From: Deferribacteraceae bacterium | Lineage (GTDB): Bacteria > Chrysiogenota > Deferribacteres > Deferribacterales > JAISNW01 | NCBI GenBank assembly: GCA_031276055.1 | Contig: JAISNW010000090.1 | Span: 1-11,485 of the forward strand | Direction of reading: 5' to 3' | Length of the DNA stretch: 11,485 bases | Part shown: piece after piece, positions 4,598 to 11,485 of the stretch | Position numbering within the stretch: position 1 is the first letter of the stretch | How the letters are laid out: each line of letters starts with the position of its first letter | The notes under the pieces: generated by a model | What the model was told of the DNA's origin: nothing | The model's input: the letters and a program-made list of their open reading frames with translations, nothing else | Databases searched by the model: none | Translations under genes and position numbers: made by a program

Positions 4598-5439
4598 TGA
4601 ATAAAGCTGAAATTTTAACTGAAGCCCTCCCCTACATGCAGAAGTATTTCGGTAAAACCGTGGTTGTTAAATTCGGCGGGCATGCTATGGCGGATGAGGC
4701 TCTGAAATACGCTTTTGCCTCTGACATCGTCCTTCTTAAACAGGTGGGGATAAACCCTATTATAGTTCACGGCGGCGGTCCGCAGATCGGTTCTATGTTG
4801 GAACGCCTTCAGATCGCCTTTCGCTTTGAAGATGGTTTTCGTGTAACCTCACCGGAAGTTATGGATGTTGTAGAGATGATCCTCTCAGGCAAGATCAATA
4901 AAGAGATTGTGGGGCTTATCGCTGCAAACGGCGGAAGGGCGGTGGGTTTATCAGGCAGAGACGGCTGCCTTATATCTGCAAAAAAATTAGTCCTCAAAGA
5001 CAGCTCCAAAGATTTAGGGTTGGCGGGAAAGGTGGATAAGATAGATATATCTATTTTACAAGCTGTTAAAGATTTTATCCCCGTCATTGCGCCTATAGGG
5101 ATCGGAAAGAAGGGAGAACCTTATAACATTAATGCTGATTTAGCGGCGGGAAGCATCGCTAGTGCGCTGAAAGCGGAAAAACTCCTCTTATTAACAGATG
5201 TGGCGGGGGTTTTAGATAAAGACGGCAGACGCATCCCCTATGCTGCAATTGCACAGCTTGACAAACTTAAAGAAGATGGGGTTATCACCGGCGGGATGAT
5301 CCCAAAGCTGCAAGGTGTTTATGACGCCATAAACGCGGGGGTTGCAAAAGTCAATATCATTGACGGCAGAGAACCTCATTCAATCCTCCTTGAGCTATTT
5401 ACCGACATCGGCTCAGGCACTGAAATTGCAAGGCAATGA
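4597..5439 (+). CDS. argB: Acetylglutamate kinase ArgB
   Basis: It phosphorylates N-acetyl-L-glutamate with ATP, the second step of the acetylated route to ornithine and arginine, in the cytoplasm. The 280 residues match the amino-acid kinase family. KFGGHAM (25-31) is the phosphate-binding start and HGGGP (58-62) the second glycine loop. The substrate segment GLSGRDG and the INADLAAGSIA and LLTDVAGVLD segments follow, then GGMIPKL and a C-terminal FTDIGSGTEI. The N-terminal helix before KFGG and the C-terminal motif resemble the arginine-inhibited hexameric enzymes, so feedback control by arginine is likely; that is inference. It starts by overlapping hypA (TAATG) and ends overlapping the next gene (ATGA), so it sits inside a translationally coupled operon. 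No other arg gene is present in the window. Confidence 0.97.
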   Translation: MNKAEILTEALPYMQKYFGKTVVVKFGGHAMADEALKYAFASDIVLLKQVGINPIIVHGGGPQIGSMLERLQIAFRFEDGFRVTSPEVMDVVEMILSGKINKEIVGLIAANGGRAVGLSGRDGCLISAKKLVLKDSSKDLGLAGKVDKIDISILQAVKDFIPVIAPIGIGKKGEPYNINADLAAGSIASALKAEKLLLLTDVAGVLDKDGRRIPYAAIAQLDKLKEDGVITGGMIPKLQGVYDAINAGVAKVNIIDGREPHSILLELFTDIGSGTEIARQ

Positions 5440-6038
5440 CCCCCGCCATCTTCTTAAATACCGTCATATATCCTGCCTGCAGCGGCGATGAAAAGATAAT
5501 CTCTGCTTTTGCCCAGGTTGACAGGGCTCTCTTTCTTCAAGAGCCGATGCGCCATATGGCGTATGTGGATAAAGCTGTTCCTATAGGTTACGAGCAAACC
5601 TTATCTCAACCTTCATTAGTTGCATACATGCTTAAACAGCTGGATTGCGCTGAAATGGAGAGCTGTTTGGAGATAGGCGCAGGTTCAGGCTTTGTTGCTG
5701 CTCTTCTATCAAAACTAGTAAAATATGTGTATGCTGTGGAGCTGCGCCCTGAGTTGGCGGAAGGGGCTAGGGAGAAGATTCGCTCCCTTTATATAACAAA
5801 TGCCAAAATATCGTGCGGAGATGGAACAAAAGGGTGGGAAAAATTTGCTCCATACGATAGGATAATAGTATCTGCAGGGGCAAAGAGCATCCCTGAGAAG
5901 TTGGTTGCACAGCTAAAAGATGGGGGGGTTATGCTTATACCGCTGAACAACTCCCTCACAAAGATAGAAAAAAAAGGGGGCGAGCTTACCCAAAAAGCCC
6001 TTACAGCGGTTGCTTTTGTAGACTTTGTGGGAACATAA
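5436..6038 (+). CDS. pcm: Protein-L-isoaspartate O-methyltransferase family protein
   Basis: A SAM-dependent methyltransferase of the PCMT family, which repairs proteins by methylating abnormal L-isoaspartyl residues. At 200 residues it is close to the usual 205-215. VPIGYEQTLSQP (48-59) is the family's substrate-side signature (usually PIG-x-QTISQP). LEIGAGSGFVAALL (78-91) is motif I binding SAM, AVELRPEL is the acidic motif that follows, and DGTKGWEKFAPYDRIIVSAGA covers motifs II and III. The C-terminus (GGVMLIPL) is typical, although the last strands are short. The start overlaps the argB stop (ATGA). A slightly divergent PCMT with another substrate is possible, but the signature block is intact. 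Confidence 0.92.
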   Translation: MTPAIFLNTVIYPACSGDEKIISAFAQVDRALFLQEPMRHMAYVDKAVPIGYEQTLSQPSLVAYMLKQLDCAEMESCLEIGAGSGFVAALLSKLVKYVYAVELRPELAEGAREKIRSLYITNAKISCGDGTKGWEKFAPYDRIIVSAGAKSIPEKLVAQLKDGGVMLIPLNNSLTKIEKKGGELTQKALTAVAFVDFVGT

Positions 6039-6058
6039 CCCTTATAATGTGTAATTTC

Positions 6059-6065
6059 AAGGAGG
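6059..6065 (+). promoter_or_regulatory. Ribosome-binding site that sets a TTG start
   Basis: AAGGAGG lies eight bases before TTG (6074-6076) of the DUF5329-like gene. The in-frame ATG at 6047 lies upstream of this site with no ribosome site of its own, and it would put nine mostly polar residues in front of the signal peptide. Confidence 0.75.
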
Positions 6066-6073
6066 CAATAAAG

Positions 6074-6436
6074 TTGAAAAAGGCGCTGTTGTTTGCTCTG
6101 CTCTTTTCTCTATCTGCTCTACCTATAAAGGCGTCAGGTGAAGAAAAAACAGAGGCTGTAATACTTAGACTTATACAGAGTGTTCAGAAACTCCCCGCCG
6201 ATACAGAGTTTATCCGCAATTCAGACAGCTACAATAAAGATGAGGCGGCGGCGCACCTGCTGTCAAAGTATAAAAGGGTTAGAAAGAATATTGCAACAGC
6301 AGAGGAGTTTATTGAAAAGATTGCATCAAAATCCTCTATTTCAGGGAGAGATTATCTTATAAAATTTTCCGATAATACAACTATAAAAGCAGGAGATTTT
6401 TTTAAGGAAGAACTAAAAAAGATAGAGAACGAATGA
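6074..6436 (+). CDS. DUF5329-like exported protein
   Basis: A 120-residue protein of unknown function with an N-terminal signal peptide (M-KKALLFALLFSLSALPIKASG, cleavage near residue 20), so probably periplasmic. The mature part (ILRLIQSVQKLP, then FIRNSDSYNKDEAAAHLLSKY, then IATAEEFIEKIASKSSISGRDYLIKF and a final KEELKKIENE) matches what I know of the DUF5329 family: a paired helix core around the FIRN, EAAxHL and IASKSS-SGxxYLI blocks. The start is TTG, chosen for the strong ribosome site eight bases upstream. It lies 35 bases after the methyltransferase stop and looks like the last gene of the hypA-argB-pcm run. No terminator was found after it. Confidence 0.8.
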   Translation: MKKALLFALLFSLSALPIKASGEEKTEAVILRLIQSVQKLPADTEFIRNSDSYNKDEAAAHLLSKYKRVRKNIATAEEFIEKIASKSSISGRDYLIKFSDNTTIKAGDFFKEELKKIENE

Positions 6437-6499
6437 CTCCCTTTTCCCCTCGCATTTTGGACGCAAGCGTAAAAGCGGACTGTTCAACCTACAATCTTA

Positions 6500-6528
6500 T
6501 TGACAAGAGCAGAGGGAAAAAGTATCTT
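6500..6528 (+). promoter_or_regulatory. Sigma-70-type promoter for the tolC-kinase-gmhA operon
   Basis: TTGACA (6500-6505), 17 bp, then TATCTT (6523-6528) predicts a start near 6535 and a 5' leader of about 130 nt before the ATG at 6668. The 6437-6667 interval holds no other protein gene that I can support. A 42-codon frame at 6534-6662 lies in the leader and ends over the tolC ribosome site (AGGAG, 6654-6658), but it has no ribosome site of its own. Confidence 0.55.
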
Positions 6529-6667
6529 TATATATGAAGTTGGGCTATATTTCAGATGGGCAGTTCTGCAAACCGTTGTCATTTTGCTGTAAAGTTGAAC
6601 ATGTCATGGAAAACTCCAAAATATTTTACCCTCTAAAACGAACTTACAGTTACAGGAGCTGATATAA

Positions 6668-7978
6668 ATGCGGATTATCTTTTTTCTTTCATTTTTTCTC
6701 TTTACTTTTCAAGCCTTTGGCTTAAATCTCACAGAAACAATTAACCTCTCTATTGAAAACAGCGATAAGATTAAGCAGGCGAAGGCAGCCGTTGAAACTG
6801 CGGATTATACCCGCCTCTCTTCAAGGGCGGCTTTTATGCCCAGCGCTGATCTTGCTTACGGCTATAACCGAGCGGAGCTTGTAAACCAACCGAACCAGTT
6901 GACAGGGGTTGAAAAAGATATTACCAGCGAAGAGGCAAATCTGACTCTTACTTTGGGGATAAACCTTTTCAACGGCTTTACAGATGTATACAACTACCGT
7001 TTAAGCGATGCAAATCTCTCTGTGCAAAAGTTAAATTATAGATCTTCTAGGCAAGATATAATCTTATCCGCCAAATCAGCCTATATCGCTTATCTTAAAG
7101 CAAGAGATCAATATGCTGTGGCGGAGCAGTCGCTAAAGCTCCTAGAGGCGCAAAAGAGGAGTGCGGAAATATCTTATGAGGTGGGCTCTCTCTCAAAATC
7201 AGATGTTTTGCGGGTTGATGTGCAGCTTGCCTCCACCCAGCTTCAACTCTTAAATGCCAAGATTGCAGTGCGGCTTGCCAGACAGCAGCTGGAATACCTG
7301 ATAGGGCGGGAAATAGGAGACGATGAAAAGGTGGAAAGGATCGCCATAAAAAATAGATACCCCGTCCCCAAACTTGACGATCTCTATGATATGTTGGAGA
7401 GCAACCGCAGTGAGCTTGATGCGGCTAAACTCAACTATGAGGGAGCCTCCCTTGCCAAAAACGCCGCTAAAGGCAGCTTTTATCCTAAACTCTCTGCCGG
7501 CTACTCTATCGGCTTATTCGGCGATGACATCAACCCTGCGGGCGGGCGCGATTCCAGTTATGACTCATCTAGGGTGCTTAGTGTAAGCGCTTCATGGAAT
7601 CTCTTCAAAGGGCTCTATGACCACAATACATATCTAGCCAATACAAAGAGGGAGCAGGCGGCGGCGCTGGTTTTAAGCGACCTCAGAAAATCTCTGCGTT
7701 TGGCGGTATATAACGCCTATGAGAGCTATTTTTCCGCAATGGAAAGGCTGAAGGTGGCAAGGGTGGGGGTAACGCAAGCTCAAGAGAGTTATAGAGTTAT
7801 GCAGAATATGTTTGAAAACAGCGAAGCCACCACTACAGACCTTTTAGACGCCAATATAGCCTTAGACAGCGCCCTTATCAGCAGAACTGCCGCTATATAT
7901 GATGTCATCGCCGCTATTGCTCAGATCGAAAGAGCTGTTGAAATAGATATTTTGGGGTTAGATATAAAGAGCGATTGA
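6668..7978 (+). CDS. TolC-family outer-membrane efflux channel
   Basis: A trimeric outer-membrane channel subunit that forms the exit duct of tripartite efflux or type I secretion systems. The 436 residues are typical of the family. A signal peptide covers about residues 1-18 (cleavage after QAFG). The mature chain shows the two OEP repeats: LTETINLSIENSDKIKQA, long helices, a beta segment LTLTLGINLFNG, and later the matching LSVSASWNLFKG. The helix KSDVLRVDVQLASTQLQLLNAK and the second-repeat helix TTTDLLDANIALDSALISR are the usual equatorial segments. A GGAG site lies nine bases before the ATG. The stop overlaps the start of the sensor kinase (TGATG). The adaptor at 1-702 could be its partner, but it is transcribed separately on the other strand. 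Confidence 0.95.
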   Translation: MRIIFFLSFFLFTFQAFGLNLTETINLSIENSDKIKQAKAAVETADYTRLSSRAAFMPSADLAYGYNRAELVNQPNQLTGVEKDITSEEANLTLTLGINLFNGFTDVYNYRLSDANLSVQKLNYRSSRQDIILSAKSAYIAYLKARDQYAVAEQSLKLLEAQKRSAEISYEVGSLSKSDVLRVDVQLASTQLQLLNAKIAVRLARQQLEYLIGREIGDDEKVERIAIKNRYPVPKLDDLYDMLESNRSELDAAKLNYEGASLAKNAAKGSFYPKLSAGYSIGLFGDDINPAGGRDSSYDSSRVLSVSASWNLFKGLYDHNTYLANTKREQAAALVLSDLRKSLRLAVYNAYESYFSAMERLKVARVGVTQAQESYRVMQNMFENSEATTTDLLDANIALDSALISRTAAIYDVIAAIAQIERAVEIDILGLDIKSD

Positions 7979-9837
7979 TGCCTAATGCAGTAATTGACAT
8001 TGTATCGAACGGTTTTTTATCCCCTTCTGAAGAGCTCTGTTCTTTTATGGGGAGGCGAGAGGGGGAGTTAAAAACCCTTAAAGGCTGGGAAAAGGAGACT
8101 GCCTATCTAATTGAACAGGCTGCAGGGGTTGATAGAACCCCTCGTTTTGTTGATATAATAAAAAACGGTAAACCTTTTCATCTAGGGATATTCCCGCTGG
8201 ATTTTATAAACCTTGAGAAAACGCATCTTGCGGTCTTTCTCTTTGACGCCGAAAAGGAGGCGGAACGCCGCAGTAAACTAGAGGAGTCTTTTCAGGCATT
8301 GACTGTTCAAGCCGAACTAGTGCATAACGCAGTAATCCTCTCCAATGACGCCCTAATTTTAACAGCAAGTGCGGAGTTATTGAACTATTGGGGGTTTAAT
8401 CTTAACGATCTATTGGGGAAACCGTTTGTATATATGCTCGCTGCTTCAGATAAAAAGAGGATGCATAATAAACTATTATCCTCTGCCGCCTTTTCAGATG
8501 AGATCACCGCTTTACGCAAGGATGGAGTTCAATTTAAGGCGGTAATTACAGTTGAGCGGCGGGTTATGAAACGCAAAATCTATATTGCTGTGAAAGTAAT
8601 AGGGGGAACGCCGTTTACAGAAGGGCTGAACAGTCAATACTACAATCAACACTACCCCCTCCTAAACTTTATCCCCGCTATGGCTGCGGTGGGTTCTAAT
8701 GTTGAACTGGTTTATGCCAATGACGAGTTTTTGAACTTTTTCGGCTGCGAAAATCTTGGGGATTTCTTTAACCGATATGGGCAGTTAGAGCCGCTTTTCG
8801 TACCTAGAAAGGGGTATCTGCACTCAAAAGGGGGCGCTTGGCTCTCACAGGCGGAATATTACCTTAAAATAGGTTCAACAGTTAAGGTGCTTTTGTATTC
8901 AGATGTTCGCGGAGGATATCGAACTTTTTCATTCTCCTTTAAGAAGATTCTTGATTCAGAGTTGTGCGTATTCATCTTCATAGATATTACAGATATAGAC
9001 AACCGCCGTTTTATCCTGCAAGATGTGAATCAGGTGTTGGAACAGGAGGTAGAAAAGCAATTCCACGAGAAACATCAAGCCGCACTCCTTCTAAAAAAAC
9101 AGGAAGAGCTTTTAGTGCAGCAGTCTAAATTGGCGATGATGGGAAATATAGTCAATATAATAACACATCAATGGAAACAGCCTTTAAGCAATATGCGGAT
9201 ATTATCCTACAACCTTCTGGAAGATTATATAGACGGTTCAATATATAAAGATAAGCTGGATAGATATGTCAGAGAGCTAACTTCCCAGATCGAATATATG
9301 GCGGAAACTATCGATGATTTCCGCAACTTCTTTAGAACATCAAGAAAGCTCTCTATATTTGAGCCCGCTGAACCGATTAAGAGCGTGCTTAGACTATTAA
9401 GACCGCTCCTTAACGCTTCAGAGATTAAAGTCAGCTTTAATGCAAACGAGGTTGTCCCCAGCGCACTAGGGTTTAGGGGCGAACTCAAGCAGGTTTTAAT
9501 GGGCGTAATTATAAACTCTATAGAGGCATTAGCGGATAAGGAAGGTGAAATAGGGGAGATTTCTATTGACATAACCAGTGATGACAGCAATATATATATT
9601 ACTTTGGAAGATAATGGGGGCGGGATCGACCCTCTGATAATCACAAAGATATTTGAGCCGAACATTACCACCAAAGGCGATAAAGGCACAGGGATGGGGC
9701 TGTATATATCTCAGGTGGCTATGGCAAATATGAACGGGAATATATCTGTTCACAACAGCCCAAAGGGAGCGGTTTTCACCCTCACACTGAAACGAGCGCA
9801 ACATATTGGAGAAAAGATAGATGAAAAAAAAGATTAG
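7978..9837 (+). CDS. Cytoplasmic PAS-domain sensor histidine kinase
   Basis: A 619-residue soluble two-component sensor kinase with no membrane segment. Three PAS-like regions are visible: a degenerate one at about 1-90, one at about 115-210 (AVILSNDALILTASAELLNYWGF, then LRKDGVQFKAVI), and one at about 230-345 (ending FIFIDITDID). A coiled coil at about 350-390 (EQEVEKQFHEKHQAALLLKKQEELLVQQ) leads into the dimerisation helix with the H-box THQWKQPLSN, His397 being the phosphorylation site. The HATPase domain has the N-box IINSIEAL (Asn513), G1 DNGGGID (Asp545) and IFEPNITTKGDKGTGMGLYIS. I chose the ATG at 7978, which overlaps the tolC stop, over a TTG three bases earlier. No receiver domain or response regulator is nearby. 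The C-terminus overlaps gmhA by 17 bases. The signal is unknown. Confidence 0.95.
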   Translation: MPNAVIDIVSNGFLSPSEELCSFMGRREGELKTLKGWEKETAYLIEQAAGVDRTPRFVDIIKNGKPFHLGIFPLDFINLEKTHLAVFLFDAEKEAERRSKLEESFQALTVQAELVHNAVILSNDALILTASAELLNYWGFNLNDLLGKPFVYMLAASDKKRMHNKLLSSAAFSDEITALRKDGVQFKAVITVERRVMKRKIYIAVKVIGGTPFTEGLNSQYYNQHYPLLNFIPAMAAVGSNVELVYANDEFLNFFGCENLGDFFNRYGQLEPLFVPRKGYLHSKGGAWLSQAEYYLKIGSTVKVLLYSDVRGGYRTFSFSFKKILDSELCVFIFIDITDIDNRRFILQDVNQVLEQEVEKQFHEKHQAALLLKKQEELLVQQSKLAMMGNIVNIITHQWKQPLSNMRILSYNLLEDYIDGSIYKDKLDRYVRELTSQIEYMAETIDDFRNFFRTSRKLSIFEPAEPIKSVLRLLRPLLNASEIKVSFNANEVVPSALGFRGELKQVLMGVIINSIEALADKEGEIGEISIDITSDDSNIYITLEDNGGGIDPLIITKIFEPNITTKGDKGTGMGLYISQVAMANMNGNISVHNSPKGAVFTLTLKRAQHIGEKIDEKKD

Positions 9838-10399
9838 AGATTATATCCTAGCTTCCATCGCTGTAAAAGAGAAGATCCTTTCAGATGAAACGTTGATAGA
9901 AGCGGTGCATACAGCTGTTTCCATGATAATAGACTGTTATAAGAGGGGAAATAAACTGTTAGCTGCGGGAAACGGCGGAAGCGCCGCAGATGCCCAACAC
10001 CTGGCGGCAGAGCTTGTTGCACGTTTCCTCTTTGATAGACCTGCTTTACCCGCCCTATCCTTAACTTCCAACACCTCAATCCTTACCGCTGTCGGCAACG
10101 ATTACGGCTTTGAGGATCTCTTTGCTAGGCAGATTGAAGCAAACGCTGTAAAGGGGGATATATTCTTTGGAATATCCACATCAGGCAATTCCTTAAATAT
10201 CTTAAAAGCCGCCGCCGCTTGCAAAGAGAAGGGGGTGGTTATGATCGGGCTTACAGGTTCAAAACCTTGTAAGATGGATGAGCTTTGCGGGCATATGATA
10301 AAAGTTCCATCAGATTTCACCCCCCATATACAAGAAGCCCATCTCATGATAATCCACCTACTATGCGCTTTAACAGAAGAACAGCTCTTTCGCCGATAA
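9821..10399 (+). CDS. gmhA: Phosphoheptose isomerase GmhA
   Basis: It converts sedoheptulose 7-phosphate to D-glycero-D-manno-heptose 7-phosphate, the first step toward ADP-heptose for the lipopolysaccharide core. The 192 residues are the normal length. The SIS fold is clear. GNGGSAADAQH (50-60) and the following AAEL carry the phosphate loop and zinc ligands (His60, Glu64). FGISTSGNSLNILKA is the second sugar-phosphate loop. The C-terminal IQEAHLMIIH supplies the remaining Gln and His ligands. The ATG at 9821 has GGAG nine bases upstream and lies inside the end of the kinase gene, so translation is coupled. It converges on mnmE with ten bases between their stops and no visible terminator. 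No gmhB, hldE or other heptose gene is in the window. Confidence 0.95.
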   Translation: MKKKIRDYILASIAVKEKILSDETLIEAVHTAVSMIIDCYKRGNKLLAAGNGGSAADAQHLAAELVARFLFDRPALPALSLTSNTSILTAVGNDYGFEDLFARQIEANAVKGDIFFGISTSGNSLNILKAAAACKEKGVVMIGLTGSKPCKMDELCGHMIKVPSDFTPHIQEAHLMIIHLLCALTEEQLFRR

Positions 10400-10409
10400 T
10401 TATGGAAGG

Positions 10410-11485
10410 TTACTTGCCTATGCAGAATTTGCTGAAGAGGGCGTCAAGCGCCGTTTCAGATATATCTTTGCCTTCAAGAGCTTTTATGCGGTTAAGCCCT
10501 CTTGTGATATAAAAGGCGGCAACATCTAAAGTTGAAGTGGAGAGGGCGTTTTCAAACTCTCTTACCGCCTCTTGCGCCTGATCATATTGGCGGTCAGTGA
10601 TTAGATCGAGAGAGCAGTCTGTTATATCGGTTTTTAACCTCTCTTTTATCATCTTTTCAAGTTTATCCATGGCGAACCCTGTTTTAGCTGAAACAGATAT
10701 ATCAAAGGCGCTCTCCCGCGTTTCGGCGTCGTAAAGATCCGCCTTGCTTGCCACTGCAATCATATTGTCAATAGCAGGCAGGGGGGATCTATCTTCAGGG
10801 GATGCTATCCATAGAACTATATCCGCATTCTGAACGGCGGCTTGCGCTCTGCGGATCCCCTCTTGCTCTGCAATACTCTCTGTTTGCCTCAAACCTGCGG
10901 TATCTGTGAGGATAAATTCAACCTCGTCTATGCGGACTCTACGCTCTAAAATATCTCTAGTAGTCCCCTCTTCAGAGGTGACAATAGCGGTTTCTTCGCC
11001 CGCAAAATAGTTAAAAAGGGTAGACTTGCCCGCGTTGACATTTCCAGCTATTACAACTTTGCACCCCTCAATAGCCCTTCTGCTGAAAAATACCTATCGG
11101 TATACCTTTTCAGCTCACTATTCACGCGGGCTAATCTCTCTTTATAATCAAGGTGTAAAGACGTTTCGTCAACTGTATCCTCTGCAAAGTCTATATTAGC
11201 CTCTATATCGGCTAGAATATCGATTACACCGTTATATATCTCCGCCAAAGCACTGTCTAATCTGCCCGCGAGGGCGGCGGCGGCTTTTTGCACCCCGAGC
11301 GGGTTCAATGCGCTCGCTAGGCGTTCAACCGCCTCTGCTTGAGAGAGCGTTATCTTGCCGTTTAAGAGGGCTCGTTTTGTAAACTCGCCTCGTTCAGCAT
11401 AACGCACCCCCACCGAGATGAAATCTTGCATCGCGCTCTGAACTATAAGGGGGTTGCCGTGAAATGAGATTTCTAAACTATCCTC
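10410..11485 (-). pseudogene. mnmE: tRNA modification GTPase MnmE, frameshifted as read and cut by the window edge
   Basis: MnmE, with MnmG, installs the (carboxymethyl)aminomethyl group at wobble U34 of certain tRNAs. The visible part enters from the edge at 11485 with EDSLEISFHGNPLIVQSA. The folate/helical region follows (ERGEFTKRALLNGKITLSQAEAV), and the frame stops at 11051-11053 after GLLRGAKL. In the next frame the protein resumes as EGCKVVIAG and continues without a break: G1 GNVNAGKST, G2 GTTRD, G3 DTAGL, G5 SAKTG and the canonical C-terminus FCIGK ending at 10410. The break is at about 11064-11070, near a run of four C on the plus strand. One lost base there, or four bases of an AG repeat, would restore the frame. 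The G4 motif reads SKAD instead of NKxD. Because mnmE is nearly universal and both halves are well conserved, a sequencing error or a very recent mutation is more likely than old decay. Confidence 0.9.

Noticed and set aside
6437..6480. Terminator after the DUF5329-like gene
   Set aside because: Only a 4-bp stem (ACGC/GCGT) with a two-base loop is present and no T-run follows.
9225..9689. 154-codon minus-strand frame opposite the kinase
   Set aside because: Shadow of the kinase HATPase region; the Ser/Leu-rich product is typical of antisense reading.
10390..10412. Bidirectional terminator between gmhA and mnmE
   Set aside because: Only ten bases separate the stops and no stem with a T-run is visible on either strand.

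Overview
The window looks like chromosomal DNA of a diderm (Gram-negative type) bacterium. It carries an RND-type periplasmic adaptor lipoprotein, a TolC-family outer-membrane channel, a second lipoprotein, a periplasmic small protein and GmhA (the first step of heptose synthesis for lipopolysaccharide). The gene mix, moderate GC content and the HQW-K-QPL type histidine kinase H-box would fit Deferribacterota or a related lineage. That assignment is an impression from family resemblance, not a demonstrated one. No transposase, phage structural gene, CRISPR array, tRNA or rRNA gene was seen.

Layout. Positions 1-702 (minus) hold the N-terminal part of an efflux adaptor cut by the window edge. 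It is preceded by a strong promoter and a set of phased AACTATA repeats. Positions 965-1297 (minus) hold an unrecognised 110-aa protein. Just upstream, at about 1350-1480, is a compact unit with its own promoter and terminator: a candidate small RNA or attenuating leader whose sequence contains the 16S-tail-like anti-Shine-Dalgarno string GATCACCTCCTTT. Positions 1648-3043 (minus) are a two-gene operon, a PEGA-like lipoprotein followed by an IclR-family regulator. From 3288 the plus strand carries a type IV pilin-like protein, then a tightly packed run: an Sm-like small protein, hypA, argB, a pcm-family methyltransferase and a DUF5329-like exported protein. From 6668 a second plus-strand operon holds a TolC-like channel, a soluble PAS histidine kinase and gmhA, all overlapping. 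At the right end mnmE runs convergently on the minus strand, interrupted by a frameshift and cut by the window edge.

How they work together. The adaptor (1-702) and TolC-like channel (6668-7978) are plausible parts of one tripartite exporter, though they are transcribed apart. hypA, argB and pcm are linked by overlapping stop and start codons but serve unrelated housekeeping roles (nickel delivery to hydrogenase, arginine synthesis, protein repair). Coupling of the sensor kinase to the TolC channel by a TGATG overlap suggests the kinase may respond to envelope or export state, but no response regulator is in view.

The most interesting non-coding signals are the anti-SD-containing RNA unit at 1350-1480, the operator-like repeats and Cys-rich leader ORF in the efflux 5' region, and an exact 14-bp tandem duplication at the start of hypA that leaves a four-codon decoy ORF.
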